From NCBI GenBank assembly GCA_036785705.1, contig JAWUZG010000014.1, positions 124,001-188,000 of the forward strand: DNA of 64,000 nt, in the 5' to 3' direction. Source of the DNA: Acanthornis magna (Eukaryota; Chordata; Aves; Passeriformes; Acanthizidae). A program made the position numbers and the translations under genes. Under the pieces are notes generated by a model. It worked only from the letters and a program-made list of their open reading frames with translations. It was not told the origin of the DNA and made no database searches. This document shows positions 25,601-37,802 of this stretch, piece after piece (position 1 is the stretch's first letter; each line of letters starts with the position of its first letter).

Positions 25601-26447
25601 AGCCCAAGCCACATTGTGCCCAGGGGCTCTGGACCTATTCCAGCAAATGCTCAGATCAAATTTGTTTCCAGCCTGCTCTGGGCAGGTCTGTTGTTATCTA
25701 ACCCATTGTGCCCCACACCGGCCCCAGAAAAGTGCTGCCCCACATCCACACAGCCCCTTTCCAACCACAGCCTCCTCTAACTTCCCATTTGCTATTGTCT
25801 CTCAGTGTTCACATGTTGATTGTGAAGCCACTTCTGCTCCAGGAGCCTGATTGGAAAGCAGTTGGCCCCAGCAGCTTGGGGACAAGATACGAATCACAAA
25901 AATGCTGCTGCCAGCAGAGACAAGACAGGGACAGAGGAAAGGGGAGAGCCAGGCCCAGGGGACATGGCTGCAGTGGTGATGGCTGGGAGGTCACTGCCAC
26001 TGCAGCAGCCCGGCTGGCCCTCAGCTGACATTCTGGCCAGGAGCGTTGCGAGGTCACCCAGCACATCAGAGACCCCACAGAACGGGAATTCCACCCTTGG
26101 GGAGGTGAAGGATTGAGGCACGTGACAGAGGCCCCACCTGGGCTCTGATTCTGGGGTCACCTCTGCTCCACAACCCACCCAGCCCTGGCACACAGGGAGG
26201 CCAGCCAGGCTCATGGCCACCCTGCTCTGCACCAGCCCTGCAACCAGGGAAAAATCTTTCCTTATCTCCAGGTTGAACATCCTCTATTTCCCCCAACAGC
26301 CTTGCCTTTCATCCTCTTGACATGCTCCTGACAAGCTTTTCCTTCCTAAAATCTACAAAGTCACCATATCTCCATTTCCCCTTTGCAAACTGTCCTTGCT
26401 GACACCTCCTGGCTGTGGCTTCACGAGCCCTGTCAGAGCCAGCCCTG
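22666..26447. repeat. Macrosatellite copy 7 (higher-order position a)
   Basis: 3782 bp, the counterpart of copy 3 at +15130. It carries the same private gttaaTg (near 23849) and tcaCctc (near 26159) variants. Confidence 0.95.
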
Positions 26448-29400
26448 TCCCTGCACTGCCCCAGCTCTGCTGCCCCACAGCTGCTGGATCAGGAAGGGCC
26501 GAGCCATGGGGGAGGGAAATGCACGGGGATTCCTCCTGGGAGGGACCTCAGGATGTTTCCAGGCCAAACCAAAGCCCGGTCAGTGGAGAAAGGGACACAA
26601 GGATGGGCTGTTTGTGTGCTCTGCCACAGCAGGATCAGATGCAGAGCTGCAGAGATAGCCAGCCAATGTGGATCCCTGCAGGAGCTGATCTCACACAGCG
26701 GCTCCCAGGCCTCTGCTCCTCGCCGCTTGCTCTGCTTTGATGTTCCCTGGGTTGCAGCTGAAGCCAGCGGGGCTGGGCTGCAGAGAATTTGGGAGAGAAA
26801 CCCATCAGTGTCCATCTCAGCCTGTGTGAGCGTGCAGGGGCAGGACTCAGCCCAGGGCTAGTGGGGCAGGGCCAGGGCCTGGGGAAGGGATGGAAAAAGG
26901 CAAGTGCCCGAGAGAGGAGGCTGCTGTGTGCCCTTGGTGGCATGGCCAGAGCAGGGAGGGGGCCCAGGACATTTGTCAGCCCCAGCCTCTGTCCCCAGCC
27001 ATTGGCAGCCCTGGCTGCCCAGCCCAGGTGTGCGGTGAGTTTGGCTGTGGCCAGCTCCATCCTCCTGCGGGGCTCAGGGCCTGTTCCCGGCAATGGCCAG
27101 CCCTGGCCGGGTCTGTGCTGGCCCCGAGCCCGGCAGAGCCTGGGGCAGGGCTGCGTGGGAAGGCCCACAGGTGGCACGGCCTGTGCAGGAGCTTGGAGAG
27201 GCTGCCCAGCAGGGAGGCCATGGGGGCACCGAGCCCCAGGGGCTACTGTGGGCACCACGGCACAGGGGCCGTTCCCAGCCGCAATGCTCCTGGCCTGGGC
27301 TGGGCCTGCCCAGGGGGGCTGTGGCACCATGGCTGGGCCAGCGGGGCACAAAGGGGCCACGGAGCCGCTGCCGGGGTGACAGCAAGGCCAGCACCAGGCA
27401 AGGAACTGCTTATCTATTCAGCCTGCATTAGGAGTTACTTGGATTCAGTATCAGTTGGAGATTGCACATATTAATGTATTAACAGGAAAAACAGCCTAAG
27501 CAGGACCTAAAAAATCTTCTCTCACTGTTTTTTAAAGTAGTATATATTTCCTTAAATTCATTTCCTAAATCTGCTGAATTAGTCACAGACGATTTGGAAA
27601 TTTAAATTATTCCCAGAGACTGGGCATGTTAAGGTATTTTGAATGTTAATGAGGCCTCGAGCACTGAATTCCTGAAGATCAGAAGTCTGAACAAGCCTCT
27701 GGAGAAGTAAAATTCAGCAGCAACCTCCAAGTTGCTGCTCTGTGATGCCATACAGCCACACGGTGGTGTCACAGTCTGCTCTGTGATGTCACAACCCATC
27801 CTGTGACATCACAGGCAGCTCTAAGATGTGACACAACCAACCACAGCCCACAGCCACAGCCCATGCTATGATGTCACAGCCTCCTCTGTGATGTCACAAC
27901 CCACTAAGTGATGTCACACACCTCACACTGTGACCTCACAGCCTGCTCTGTGATGTCACACAGTCCCCTCTGTGATGCTGTAGCTGCTCATTGACCTCAC
28001 ACAGCCAACTCTGTGGTGTCACACTGCCCCGTTCTGACATCACAGCTGCTCTGGGGCTCTGTGACACAGCCCCAGAGGTGCCTATGGCTATGACACAGCC
28101 CCCTCTGGGCCGTGGCACAGCCCCTGCCAATGCTGAGCACCTGGGAGCTCTGGCTGTGCCCTGCTGGTGTCCCTGAGCTGCCCTGGCAGTGGCCCAGCCC
28201 TGCTGGGCTGTGCACAGGAGCTGCTCCTGGGCACAGCTGTCTCTCTGCAGCGCTGCCGCTTGCCAGGAGCTGCCTCTGTGCCAGGAGCCCGGCCCAGCTC
28301 AGCAGCACAGCCACAGCACAGGGACTCCAATGAGCCTCGCGGGGCTTTGCTGCTGTTTACATCAGACTCAGTCCCTCCGAGTGTGTTCAAATAACTTCTC
28401 AAGAAGTCAAAGTTAAACTGAAATACTGACGTCTCTTGTACTTTAAATAGGTTCCACTGAGTGACACAACTGAGAAAGTGTCGCCAGGTTCCAGTCAGAG
28501 CAGACAACATCCTGCAGAAGTTGACTCTGTCAGGTCCTCAAGGTAAAACAATCCCAGGGATGGGTTTGCCTTTGCTTGAGGCAGGACTGATCCAAACTGT
28601 CTTCCCTAACACATTTCTCATAGGCACCATGGAGACTTTATCCCCCTTCTATGGCCCATGGATGATTTGATTGGGCAGGGCTGGCTCGATTGGTGGAGCC
28701 TCAGGTCTTCACTGACCAGTGGCCTTGGCTAAATGCAGCTCCCAGTGTTTGAAGGTGCCACCAGCCACTGCTTTCAAGGTGGTTTTCAGCAGTCCCTTGC
28801 ACTGTTCAGCTTTCCCAGGGCTGGTGCCTGACAGGCAATATGAAACACCCACTCAGTGCTGTGCTCTCTGGCCCAGGTGTCCATGAGGCTGTTCTGGAAA
28901 TGAGTCCCATTGTGCGACTCACTTCTTCCTGGGGGCCCTGTCCCCCCAGGACTTGCTTTTCCAGGCCCAGGGTGGTGTTCTGGGCAGTGCCGTGAGGCAC
29001 AGGGTGCGTCTCCATCCCTGCAGGGGCTGTTGGCACCACTGTCAGCAGCAGCGCTTGCCCTGGCGGCTCTGTGGCACTGTGATGTCATCCATCTGCCAGG
29101 CCCCCCCAGACTGGCATTTCCACCATCGTCCCCCACACCACAGGGGCTTTGCCCGCTTGGCCCTGCTTGAGCACAGCACACGTTCCACAGTCATGGATAA
29201 CCTGGAGATGCTGTCCGTGGTTAAATCCACCTCTCAGTCACCAGCCCATCTGGAGGTTGCATCTCTTCCCTGATGACCTGAGGCAACAAAGAATCCTGAT
29301 CCCTCTCCCTGCTCTGGAAAAGATCCCTGAGAGGAGCACAGATGGGAATATGCACAGGGTGAGCTCCCACACCCCCATGAGCAGCCCAAGCCACATTGTG

Positions 29401-30229
29401 CCCAGGGACTCTGGACCTATTCCAGCAAATGCTCAGATCAAATTTGTTTCCAGCCTGCTCTGGGCAGGTCTGTTGTTATCTAACCCATTGTGCCCCACAC
29501 CGGCCCCAGAAAAGTGCTGCCCCACATCCACACAGCCCCTTTCCAACCACAGCCTCCTCTAACTTCCCATTTGCTATTGTCTCTCAGTGTTCACATGTTG
29601 ATTGTGAAGCCACTTCTGCTCCAGGAGCCTGATTGGAAAGCAGTTGGCCCCAGCAGCTTGGGGACAAGATATGAATCACAAAAATGCTGCTGCCAGCAGA
29701 GACAAGACAGGGACAGAGGAAAGGGGAGAGCCAGGCCCAGGGGACATGGCTGCAGTGGTGATGGCTGTGAGGTCACTGCCACTGCAGCAGCCCGGCTGGC
29801 CCTCAGCTGACATTCTGGCCAGGAGCGTTGCGAGGTCACCCAGCACATCAGAGACCCCACAGAACGGGAATTCCACCCTTGGGGAGGTGAAGGATTGAGG
29901 CACGTGACAGAGGCCCCACCTGGGCTCTGATTCTGGGGTCATCTCTGCTCCACAACCCACCCAGCCCTGGCACACAGGGAGGCCAGCCAGGCTCATGGCC
30001 ACCCTGCTCTGCACCAGCCCTGCAACCAGGGAAAAATCTTGCCTTATCTCCAGGTTGAACATCCTCTATTTCCCCCAACAGCCTTGCCTTTCATCCTCTT
30101 GACATGCTCCTGACAAGCTTTTCCTTCCTAAAATCTACAAAGTCACCATATCTCCATTTCCCCTTTGCAAACTGTCCTTGCTGACACCTCCTGGCTGTGG
30201 CTTCACGAGCCCTGTCAGAGCCAGCCCTG
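26448..30229. repeat. Macrosatellite copy 8 (higher-order position b)
   Basis: 3782 bp, the counterpart of copy 4 at +15130, with the same ggctActgtg (near 27245), ggagTtactt and aaatcttGcctt variants. Confidence 0.95.
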
Positions 30230-33200
30230 TCCCTGCACTGCCCCAGCTCTGCTGCCCCACAGCTGCTGGATCAGGAAGGGCCGAGCCATGGGGGAGGGAA
30301 ATGCACGGGGATTCCTCCTGGGAGGGACCTCAGGATGTTTCCAGGCCAAACCAAAGCCCGGTCAGTGGAGAAAGGGACACAAGGATGGGCTGTTTGTGTG
30401 CTCTGCCACAGCAGGATCAGATGCAGAGCTGCAGAGATAGCCAGCCAATGTGGATCCCTGCAGGAGCTGATCTCACACAGCGGCTCCCAGGCCTCTGCTC
30501 CTCGCCGCTTGCTCTGCTTTGATGTTCCCTGGGTTGCAGCTGAAGCCAGCGGGGCTGGGCTGCAGAGAATTTGGGAGAGAAACCCATCAGTGTCCATCTC
30601 AGCCTGTGTGAGCGTGCAGGGGCAGGACTCAGCCCAGGGCTAGTGGGGCAGGGCCAGGGCCTGGGGAAGGGATGGAAAAAGGCAAGTGCCCGAGAGAGGA
30701 GGCTGCTGTGTGCCCTTGGTGGCATGGCCAGAGCAGGGAGGGGGCCCAGGACATTTGTCAGCCCCAGCCTCTGTCCCCAGCCATTGGCAGCCCTGGCTGC
30801 CCAGCCCAGGTGTGCGGTGAGTTTGGCTGTGGCCAGCTCCATCCTCCTGCGGGGCTCAGGGCCTGTTCCCGGCAATGGCCAGCCCTGGCCGGGTCTGTGC
30901 TGGCCCCGAGCCCGGCAGAGCCTGGGGCAGGGCTGCGTGGGAAGGCCCACAGGTGGCACGGCCTGTGCAGGAGCTTGGAGAGGCTGCCCAGCAGGGAGGC
31001 CATGGGGGCACCGAGCCCCAGGGGCTGCTGTGGGCACCACGGCACAGGGGCCGTTCCCAGCCGCAATGCTCCTGGCCTGGGCTGGGCCTGCCCAGGGGGG
31101 CTGTGGCACCATGGCTGGGCCAGCGGGGCACAAAGGGGCCACGGAGCCGCTGCCGGGGTGACAGCAAGGCCAGCACCAGGCAAGGAACTGCTTATCTATT
31201 CAGCCTGCATTAGGAGATACTTGGATTCAGTATCAGTTGGAGATTGCACATATTAATGTATTAACAGGAAAAACAGCCTAAGCAGGACCTAAAAAATCTT
31301 CTCTCACTGTTTTTTAAAGTAGTATATATTTCCTTAAATTCATTTCCTAAATCTGCTGAATTAGTCACAGACGATTTGGAAATTTAAATTATTCCCAGAG
31401 ACTGGGCATGTTAAGGTATTTTGAATGTTAATGAGGCCTCGAGCACTGAATTCCTGAAGATCAGAAGTCTGAACAAGCCTCTGGAGAAGTAAAATTCAGC
31501 AGCAACCTCCAAGTTGCTGCTCTGTGATGCCATACAGCCACACGGTGGTGTCACAGTCTGCTCTGTGATGTCACAACCCATCCTGTGACATCACAGGCAG
31601 CTCTAAGATGTGACACAACCAACCACAGCCCACAGCCACAGCCCATGCTATGATGTCACAGCCTCCTCTGTGATGTCACAACCCACTAAGTGATGTCACA
31701 CACCTCACACTGTGACCTCACAGCCTGCTCTGTGATGTCACACAGTCCCCTCTGTGATGCTGTAGCTGCTCATTGACCTCACACAGCCAACTCTGTGGTG
31801 TCACACTGCCCCGTTCTGACATCACAGCTGCTCTGGGGCTCTGTGACACAGCCCCAGAGGTGCCTATGGCTATGACACAGCCCCCTCTGGGCCGTGGCAC
31901 AGCCCCTGCCAATGCTGAGCACCTGGGAGCTCTGGCTGTGCCCTGCTGGTGTCCCTGAGCTGCCCTGGCAGTGGCCCAGCCCTGCTGGGCTGTGCACAGG
32001 AGCTGCTCCTGGGCACAGCTGTCTCTCTGCAGCGCTGCCGCTTGCCAGGAGCTGCCTCTGTGCCAGGAGCCCGGCCCAGCTCAGCAGCACAGCCACAGCA
32101 CAGGGACTCGAATGAGCCTCGCGGGGCTTTGCTGCTGTTTACATCAGACTCAGTCCCTCCGAGTGTGTTCAAATAACTTCTCAAGAAGTCAAAGTTAAAC
32201 TGAAATACTGACGTCTCTTGTACTTTAAATAGGTTCCACTGAGTGACACAACTGAGAAAGTGTCGCCAGGTTCCAGTCAGAGCAGAAAACATCCTGCAGA
32301 AGTTGACTCTGTCAGGTCCTCAAGGTAAAACAATCCCAGGGATGGGTTTGCCTTTGCTTGAGGCAGGACTGATCCAAACTGTCTTCCCTAACACATTTCT
32401 CATAGGCACCATGGAGACTTTATCCCCCTTCTATGGCCCATGGATGATTTGATTGGGCAGGGCTGGCTCGATTGGTGGAGCCTCAGGTCTTCACTGACCA
32501 GTGGCCTTGGCTAAATGCAGCTCCCAGTGTTTGAAGGTGCCACCAGCCACTGCTTTCAAGGTGGTTTTCAGCAGTCCCTTGCACTGTTCAGCTTTCCCAG
32601 GGCTGGTGCCTGACAGGGAATATGAAACACCCACTCAGTGCTGTGCTCTCTGGCCCAGGTGTCCATGAGGCTGTTCTGGAAATGAGTCCCATTGTGCGAC
32701 TCACTTCTTCCTGGGGGCCCTGTCCCCCCAGGACTTGCTTTTCCAGGCCCAGGGTGGTGTTCTGGGCAGTGCCGTGAGGCACAGGGTGCGTCTCCATCCC
32801 TGCAGGGGCTGTTGGCACCACTGTCAGCAGCAGCGCTTGCCCTGGCGGCTCTGTGGCACTGTGATGTCATCCATCTGCCAGGCCCCCCCAGACTGGCATT
32901 TCCACCATCGTCCCCCACACCACAGGGGCTTTGCCCGCTTGGCCCTGCTTGAGCACAGCACACGTTCCACAGTCATGGATAACCTGGAGATGCTGTCCGT
33001 GGTTAAATCCACCTCTCGGTCACCAGCCCATCTGGAGGTTGCATCTCTTCCCTGATGACCTGAGGCAACAAAGAATCCTGATCCCTCTCCCTGCTCTGGA
33101 AAAGATCCCTGAGAGGAGCACAGATGGGAATATGCACAGGGTGAGCTCCCACACCCCCATGAGCAGCCCAAGCCACATTGTGCCCAGGGGCTCTGGACCT

Positions 33201-34011
33201 ATTCCAGCAAATGCTCAGATCAAATTTGTTTCCAGCCTGCTCTGGGCAGGTCTGTTGTTATCTAACCCATTGTGCCCCACACCGGCCCCAGAAAAGTGCT
33301 GCCCCACATCCACACAGCCCCTTTCCAACCACAGCCTCCTCTAACTTCCCATTTGCTATTGTCTCTCAGTGTTCACATGTTGATTGTGAAGCCACTTCTG
33401 CTCCAGGAGCCTGATTGGAAAGCAGTTGGCCCCAGCAGCTTGGGGACAAGATACGAATCACAAAAATGCTGCTGCCAGCAGAGACAAGACAGGGACAGAG
33501 GAAAGGGGAGAGCCAGGCCCAGGGGACATGGCTGCAGTGGTGATGGCTGTGAGGTCACTGCCACTGCAGCAGCCCGGCTGGCCCTCAGCTGACATTCTGG
33601 CCAGGAGCGTTGCGAGGTCACCCAGCACATCAGAGACCCCACAGAACGGGAATTCCACCCTTGGGGAGGTGAAGGATTGAGGCACGTGACAGAGGCCCCA
33701 CCTGGGCTCTGATTCTGGGGTCATCTCTGCTCCACAACCCACCCAGCCCTGGCACACAGGGAGGCCAGCCAGGCTCATGGCCACCCTGCTCTGCACCAGC
33801 CCTGCAACCAGGGAAAAATCTTTCCTTATCTCCAGGTTGAACATCCTCTATTTCCCCCAACAGCCTTGCCTTTCATCCTCTTGACATGCTCCTGACAAGC
33901 TTTTCCTTCCTAAAATCTACAAAGTCACCATATCTCCATTTCCCCTTTGCAAACTGTCCTTGCTGACACCTCCTGGCTGTGGCTTCACGAGCCCTGTCAG
34001 AGCCAGCCCTG
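30230..34011. repeat. Macrosatellite copy 9 (higher-order position c)
   Basis: 3782 bp, the counterpart of copy 5 at +15130 with the same marker combination. Confidence 0.95.
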
Positions 34012-37000
34012 TCCCTGCACTGCCCCAGCTCTGCTGCCCCACAGCTGCTGGATCAGGAAGGGCCGAGCCATGGGGGAGGGAAATGCACGGGGATTCCTCC
34101 TGGGAGGGACCTCAGGATGTTTCCAGGCCAAACCAAAGCCCGGTCAGTGGAGAAAGGGACACAAGGATGGGCTGTTTGTGTGCTCTGCCACAGCAGGATC
34201 AGATGCAGAGCTGCAGAGATAGCCAGCCAATGTGGATCCCTGCAGGAGCTGATCTCACACAGCGGCTCCCAGGCCTCTGCTCCTCGCCGCTTGCTCTGCT
34301 TTGATGTTCCCTGGGTTGCAGCTGAAGCCAGCGGGGCTGGGCTGCAGAGAATTTGGGAGAGAAACCCATCAGTGTCCATCTCAGCCTGTGTGAGCGTGCA
34401 GGGGCAGGACTCAGCCCAGGGCTGGTGGGGCAGGGCCAGGGCCTGGGGAAGGGATGGAAAAAGGCAAGTGCCCGAGAGAGAGGAGGCTGCTGTGTGCCCT
34501 TGGTGGCATGGCCAGAGCAGGGAGGGGGCCCAGGACATTTGTCAGCCCCAGCCTCTGTCCCCAGCCATTGGCAGCCCTGGCTGCCCAGCCCAGGTGTGCG
34601 GTGAGTTTGGCTGTGGCCAGCTCCATCCTCCTGCGGGGCTCAGGGCCTGTTCCCGGCAATGGCCAGCCCTGGCCGGGTCTGTGCTGGCCCCGAGCCCGGC
34701 AGAGCCTGGGGCAGGGCTGCGTGGGAAGGCCCACAGGTGGCACGGCCTGTGCAGGAGCTTGGAGAGGCTGCCCAGCAGGGAGGCCATGGGGGCACCGAGC
34801 CCCAGGGGCTGCTGTGGGCACCACGGCACAGGGGCCGTTCCCACCCGCAATGCTCCTGGCCTGGGCTGGGCCTGCCCAGGGGGGCTGTGGCACCATGGCT
34901 GGGCCAGCGGGGCACAAAGGGGCCACGGAGCCGCTGCCGGGGTGACAGCAAGGCCAGCACCAGGCAAGGAACTGCTTATCTATTCAGCCTGCATTAGGAG
35001 ATACTTGGATTCAGTATCAGTTGGAGATTGCACATATTAATGTATTAACAGGAAAAACAGCCTAAGCAGGACCTAAAAAATCTTCTCTCACTGTTTTTTA
35101 AAGTAGTATATATTTCCTTAAATTCATTTCCTAAATCTGCTGAATTAGTCACAGACGATTTGGAAATTTAAATTATTCCCAGAGACTGGGCATGTTAAGG
35201 TATTTTGAATGTTAATGAGGCCTCGAGCACTGAATTCCTGAAGATCAGAAGTCTGAACAAGCCTCTGGAGAAGTAAAATTCAGCAGCAACCTCCAAGTTG
35301 CTGCTCTGTGATGCCATACAGCCACACGGTGGTGTCACAGTCTGCTCTGTGATGTCACAACCCATCCTGTGACATCACAGGCAGCTCTAAGATGTGACAC
35401 AACCAACCACAGCCCACAGCCACAGCCCATGCTATGATGTCACAGCCTCCTCTGTGATGTCACAACCCACTAAGTGATGTCACACACCTCACACTGTGAC
35501 CTCACAGCCTGCTCTGTGATGTCACACAGTCCCCTCTGTGATGCTGTAGCTGCTCATTGACCTCACACAGCCAACTCTGTGGTGTCACACTGCCCCGTTC
35601 TGACATCACAGCTGCTCTGGGGCTCTGTGACACAGCCCCAGAGGTGCCTATGGCTATGACACAGCCCCCTCTGGGCCGTGGCACAGCCCCTGCCAATGCT
35701 GAGCACCTGGGAGCTCTGGCTGTGCCCTGCTGGTGTCCCTGAGCTGCCCTGGCAGTGGCCCAGCCCTGCTGGGCTGTGCACAGGAGCTGCTCCTGGGCAC
35801 AGCTGTCTCTCTGCAGCGCTGCTGCTTGCCAGGAGCTGCCTCTGTGCCAGGAGCCCGGCCCAGCTCAGCAGCACAGCCACAGCACAGGGACTCCAATGAG
35901 CCTCGCGGGGCTTTGCTGCTGTTTACATCAGACTCAGTCCCTCCCAGTGTGTTCAAATAACTTCTCAAGAAGTCAAAGTTAAACTGAAATACTGACGTCT
36001 CTTGTACTTTAAATAGGTTCCACTGAGTGACACAACTGAGAAAGTGTCGCCAGGTTCCAGTCAGAGCAGACAACATCCTGCAGAAGTTGACTCTGTCAGG
36101 TCCTCAAGGTAAAACAATCCCAGGGATGGGTTTGCCTTTGCTTGAGGCAGGACTGATCCAAACTGTCTTCCCTAACACATTTCTCATAGGCACCATGGAG
36201 ACTTTATCCCCCTTCTATGGCCCATGGATGATTTGATTGGGCAGGGCTGGCTCGATTGGTGGAGCCTCAGGTCTTCACTGACCAGTGGCCTTGGCTAAAT
36301 GCAGCTCCCAGTGTTTGAAGGTGCCACCAGCCACTGCTTTCAAGGTGGTTTTCAGCAGTCCCTTGCACTGTTCAGCTTTCCCAGGGCTGGTGCCTGACAG
36401 GCAATATGAAACACCCACTCAGTGCTGTGCTCTCTGGCCCAGGTGTCCATGAGGCTGTTCTGGAAATGAGTCCCATTGTGCGACTCACTTCTTCCTGGGG
36501 GCCCTGTCCCCCCAGGACTTGCTTTTCCAGGCCCAGGGTGGTGTTCTGGGCAGTGCCGTGAGGCACAGGGTGCGTCTCCATCCCTGCAGGGGCTGTTGGC
36601 ACCACTGTCAGCAGCAGCGCTTGCCCTGGCGGCTCTGTGGCACTGCGATGTCATCCATCTGCCAGGCCCCCCCAGACTGGCATTTCCACCATCGTCCCCC
36701 ACACCACAGGGGCTTTGCCCGCTTGGCCCTGCTTGAGCACAGCACACGTTCCACAGTCATGGATAACCTGGAGATGCTGTCCGTGGTTAAATCCACCTCT
36801 CGGTCACCAGCCCATCTGGAGGTTGCATCTCTTCCCTGATGACCTGAGGCAACAAAGAATCCTGATCCCTCTCCCTGCTCTGGAAAAGATCCCTGAGAGG
36901 AGCACAGATGGGAATATGCACAGGGTGAGCTCCCACACCCCCATGAGCAGCCCAAGCCACATTGTGCCCAGGGACTCTGGACCTATTCCAGCAAATGCTC

Positions 37001-37802
37001 AGATCAAATTTGTTTCCAGCCTGCTCTGGGCAGGTCTGTTGTTATCTAACCCATTGTGCCCCACACCGGCCCCAGAAAAGTGCTGCCCCACATCCACACA
37101 GCCCCTTTCCAACCACAGCCTCCTCTAACTTCCCATTTGCTATTGTCTCTCAGTGTTCACATGTTGATTGTGAAGCCACTTCTGCTCCAGGAGCCTGATT
37201 GGAAAGCAGTTGGCCCCAGCAGCTTGGGGACAAGATATGAATCACAAAAATGCTGCTGCCAGCAGAGACAAGACAGGGACAGAGGAAAGGGGAGAGCCAG
37301 GCCCAGGGGACATGGCTGCAGTGGTGATGGCTGTGAGGTCACTGCCACTGCAGCAGCCCGGCTGGCCCTCAGCTGACATTCTGGCCAGGAGCGTTGCGAG
37401 GTCACCCAGCACATCAGAGACCCCACAGAACGGGAATTCCACCCTTGGGGAGGTGAAGGATTGAGGCACGTGACAGAGGCCCCACCTGGGCTCTGATTCT
37501 GGGGTCATCTCTGCTCCACAACCCACCCAGCCCTGGCACACAGGGAGGCCAGCCAGGCTCATGGCCACCCTGCTCTGCACCAGCCCTGCAACCAGGGAAA
37601 AATCTTTCCTTATCTCCAGGTTGAACATCCTCTATTTCCCCCAACACGCCCTGTCTTTCATCCTCTTGACATGCTCCAGCCAAGCTTTTCCTTCCTAAAA
37701 TCAACAAAGTCACCATATCTCCATTTCCCCTTTGCAAACTTGTCTTGTCCTTGCTGACACCTCGTGGCTGTGGCTTCACAACCCCTGTCAGAGCCAGCCC
37801 TG
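34012..37802. repeat. Macrosatellite copy 10 (last homogenised copy, mosaic)
   Basis: 3791 bp. The first part matches copy 6, including the 2 bp insertion and the TAG-to-TGG change (353-codon ORF at 33979-35040). The middle differs from copy 6 at four markers and has private changes (gctgcttgcc near 35823, cactgCgatg near 36645). At about 37643 near-identity stops: the last ~160 bp carry many substitutions and small insertions, so the homogenised array ends here. Confidence 0.93.

Larger units (their letters stand above)
1..37642. repeat. Macrosatellite array, 3.78 kb monomer with 15.13 kb higher-order repeat
   Basis: The same ~3782 bp sequence recurs head to tail with starts at 1, 3754, 7536, 11318, 15100, 18882, 22666, 26448, 30230 and 34012 (phase chosen arbitrarily at the window start). 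Neighbouring copies differ at scattered single bases, while copies 3, 4 and 5 match copies 7, 8 and 9 at every marker I compared, at an offset of exactly 15130. This makes a four-monomer higher-order repeat. The monomer is GC-rich with an AT-rich block near offset 960-1260. Both strands carry many overlapping chance ORFs and no recognisable host gene. The array is cut by the left window edge, so total copy number is unknown. Size and GC content resemble vertebrate macrosatellites more than short centromeric satellites. Confidence 0.97.

Noticed and set aside
33979..35040. 353-codon ORF in copy 10 as a gene
   Set aside because: It exists only because two small variants fuse frames. The same region is interrupted in the other copies except copy 6.
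1..37642. The array as pure assembly duplication
   Set aside because: Copies differ by consistent private markers, indels and an edge gradient, which a simple duplicated contig would not give. The exact copy number still needs read support.
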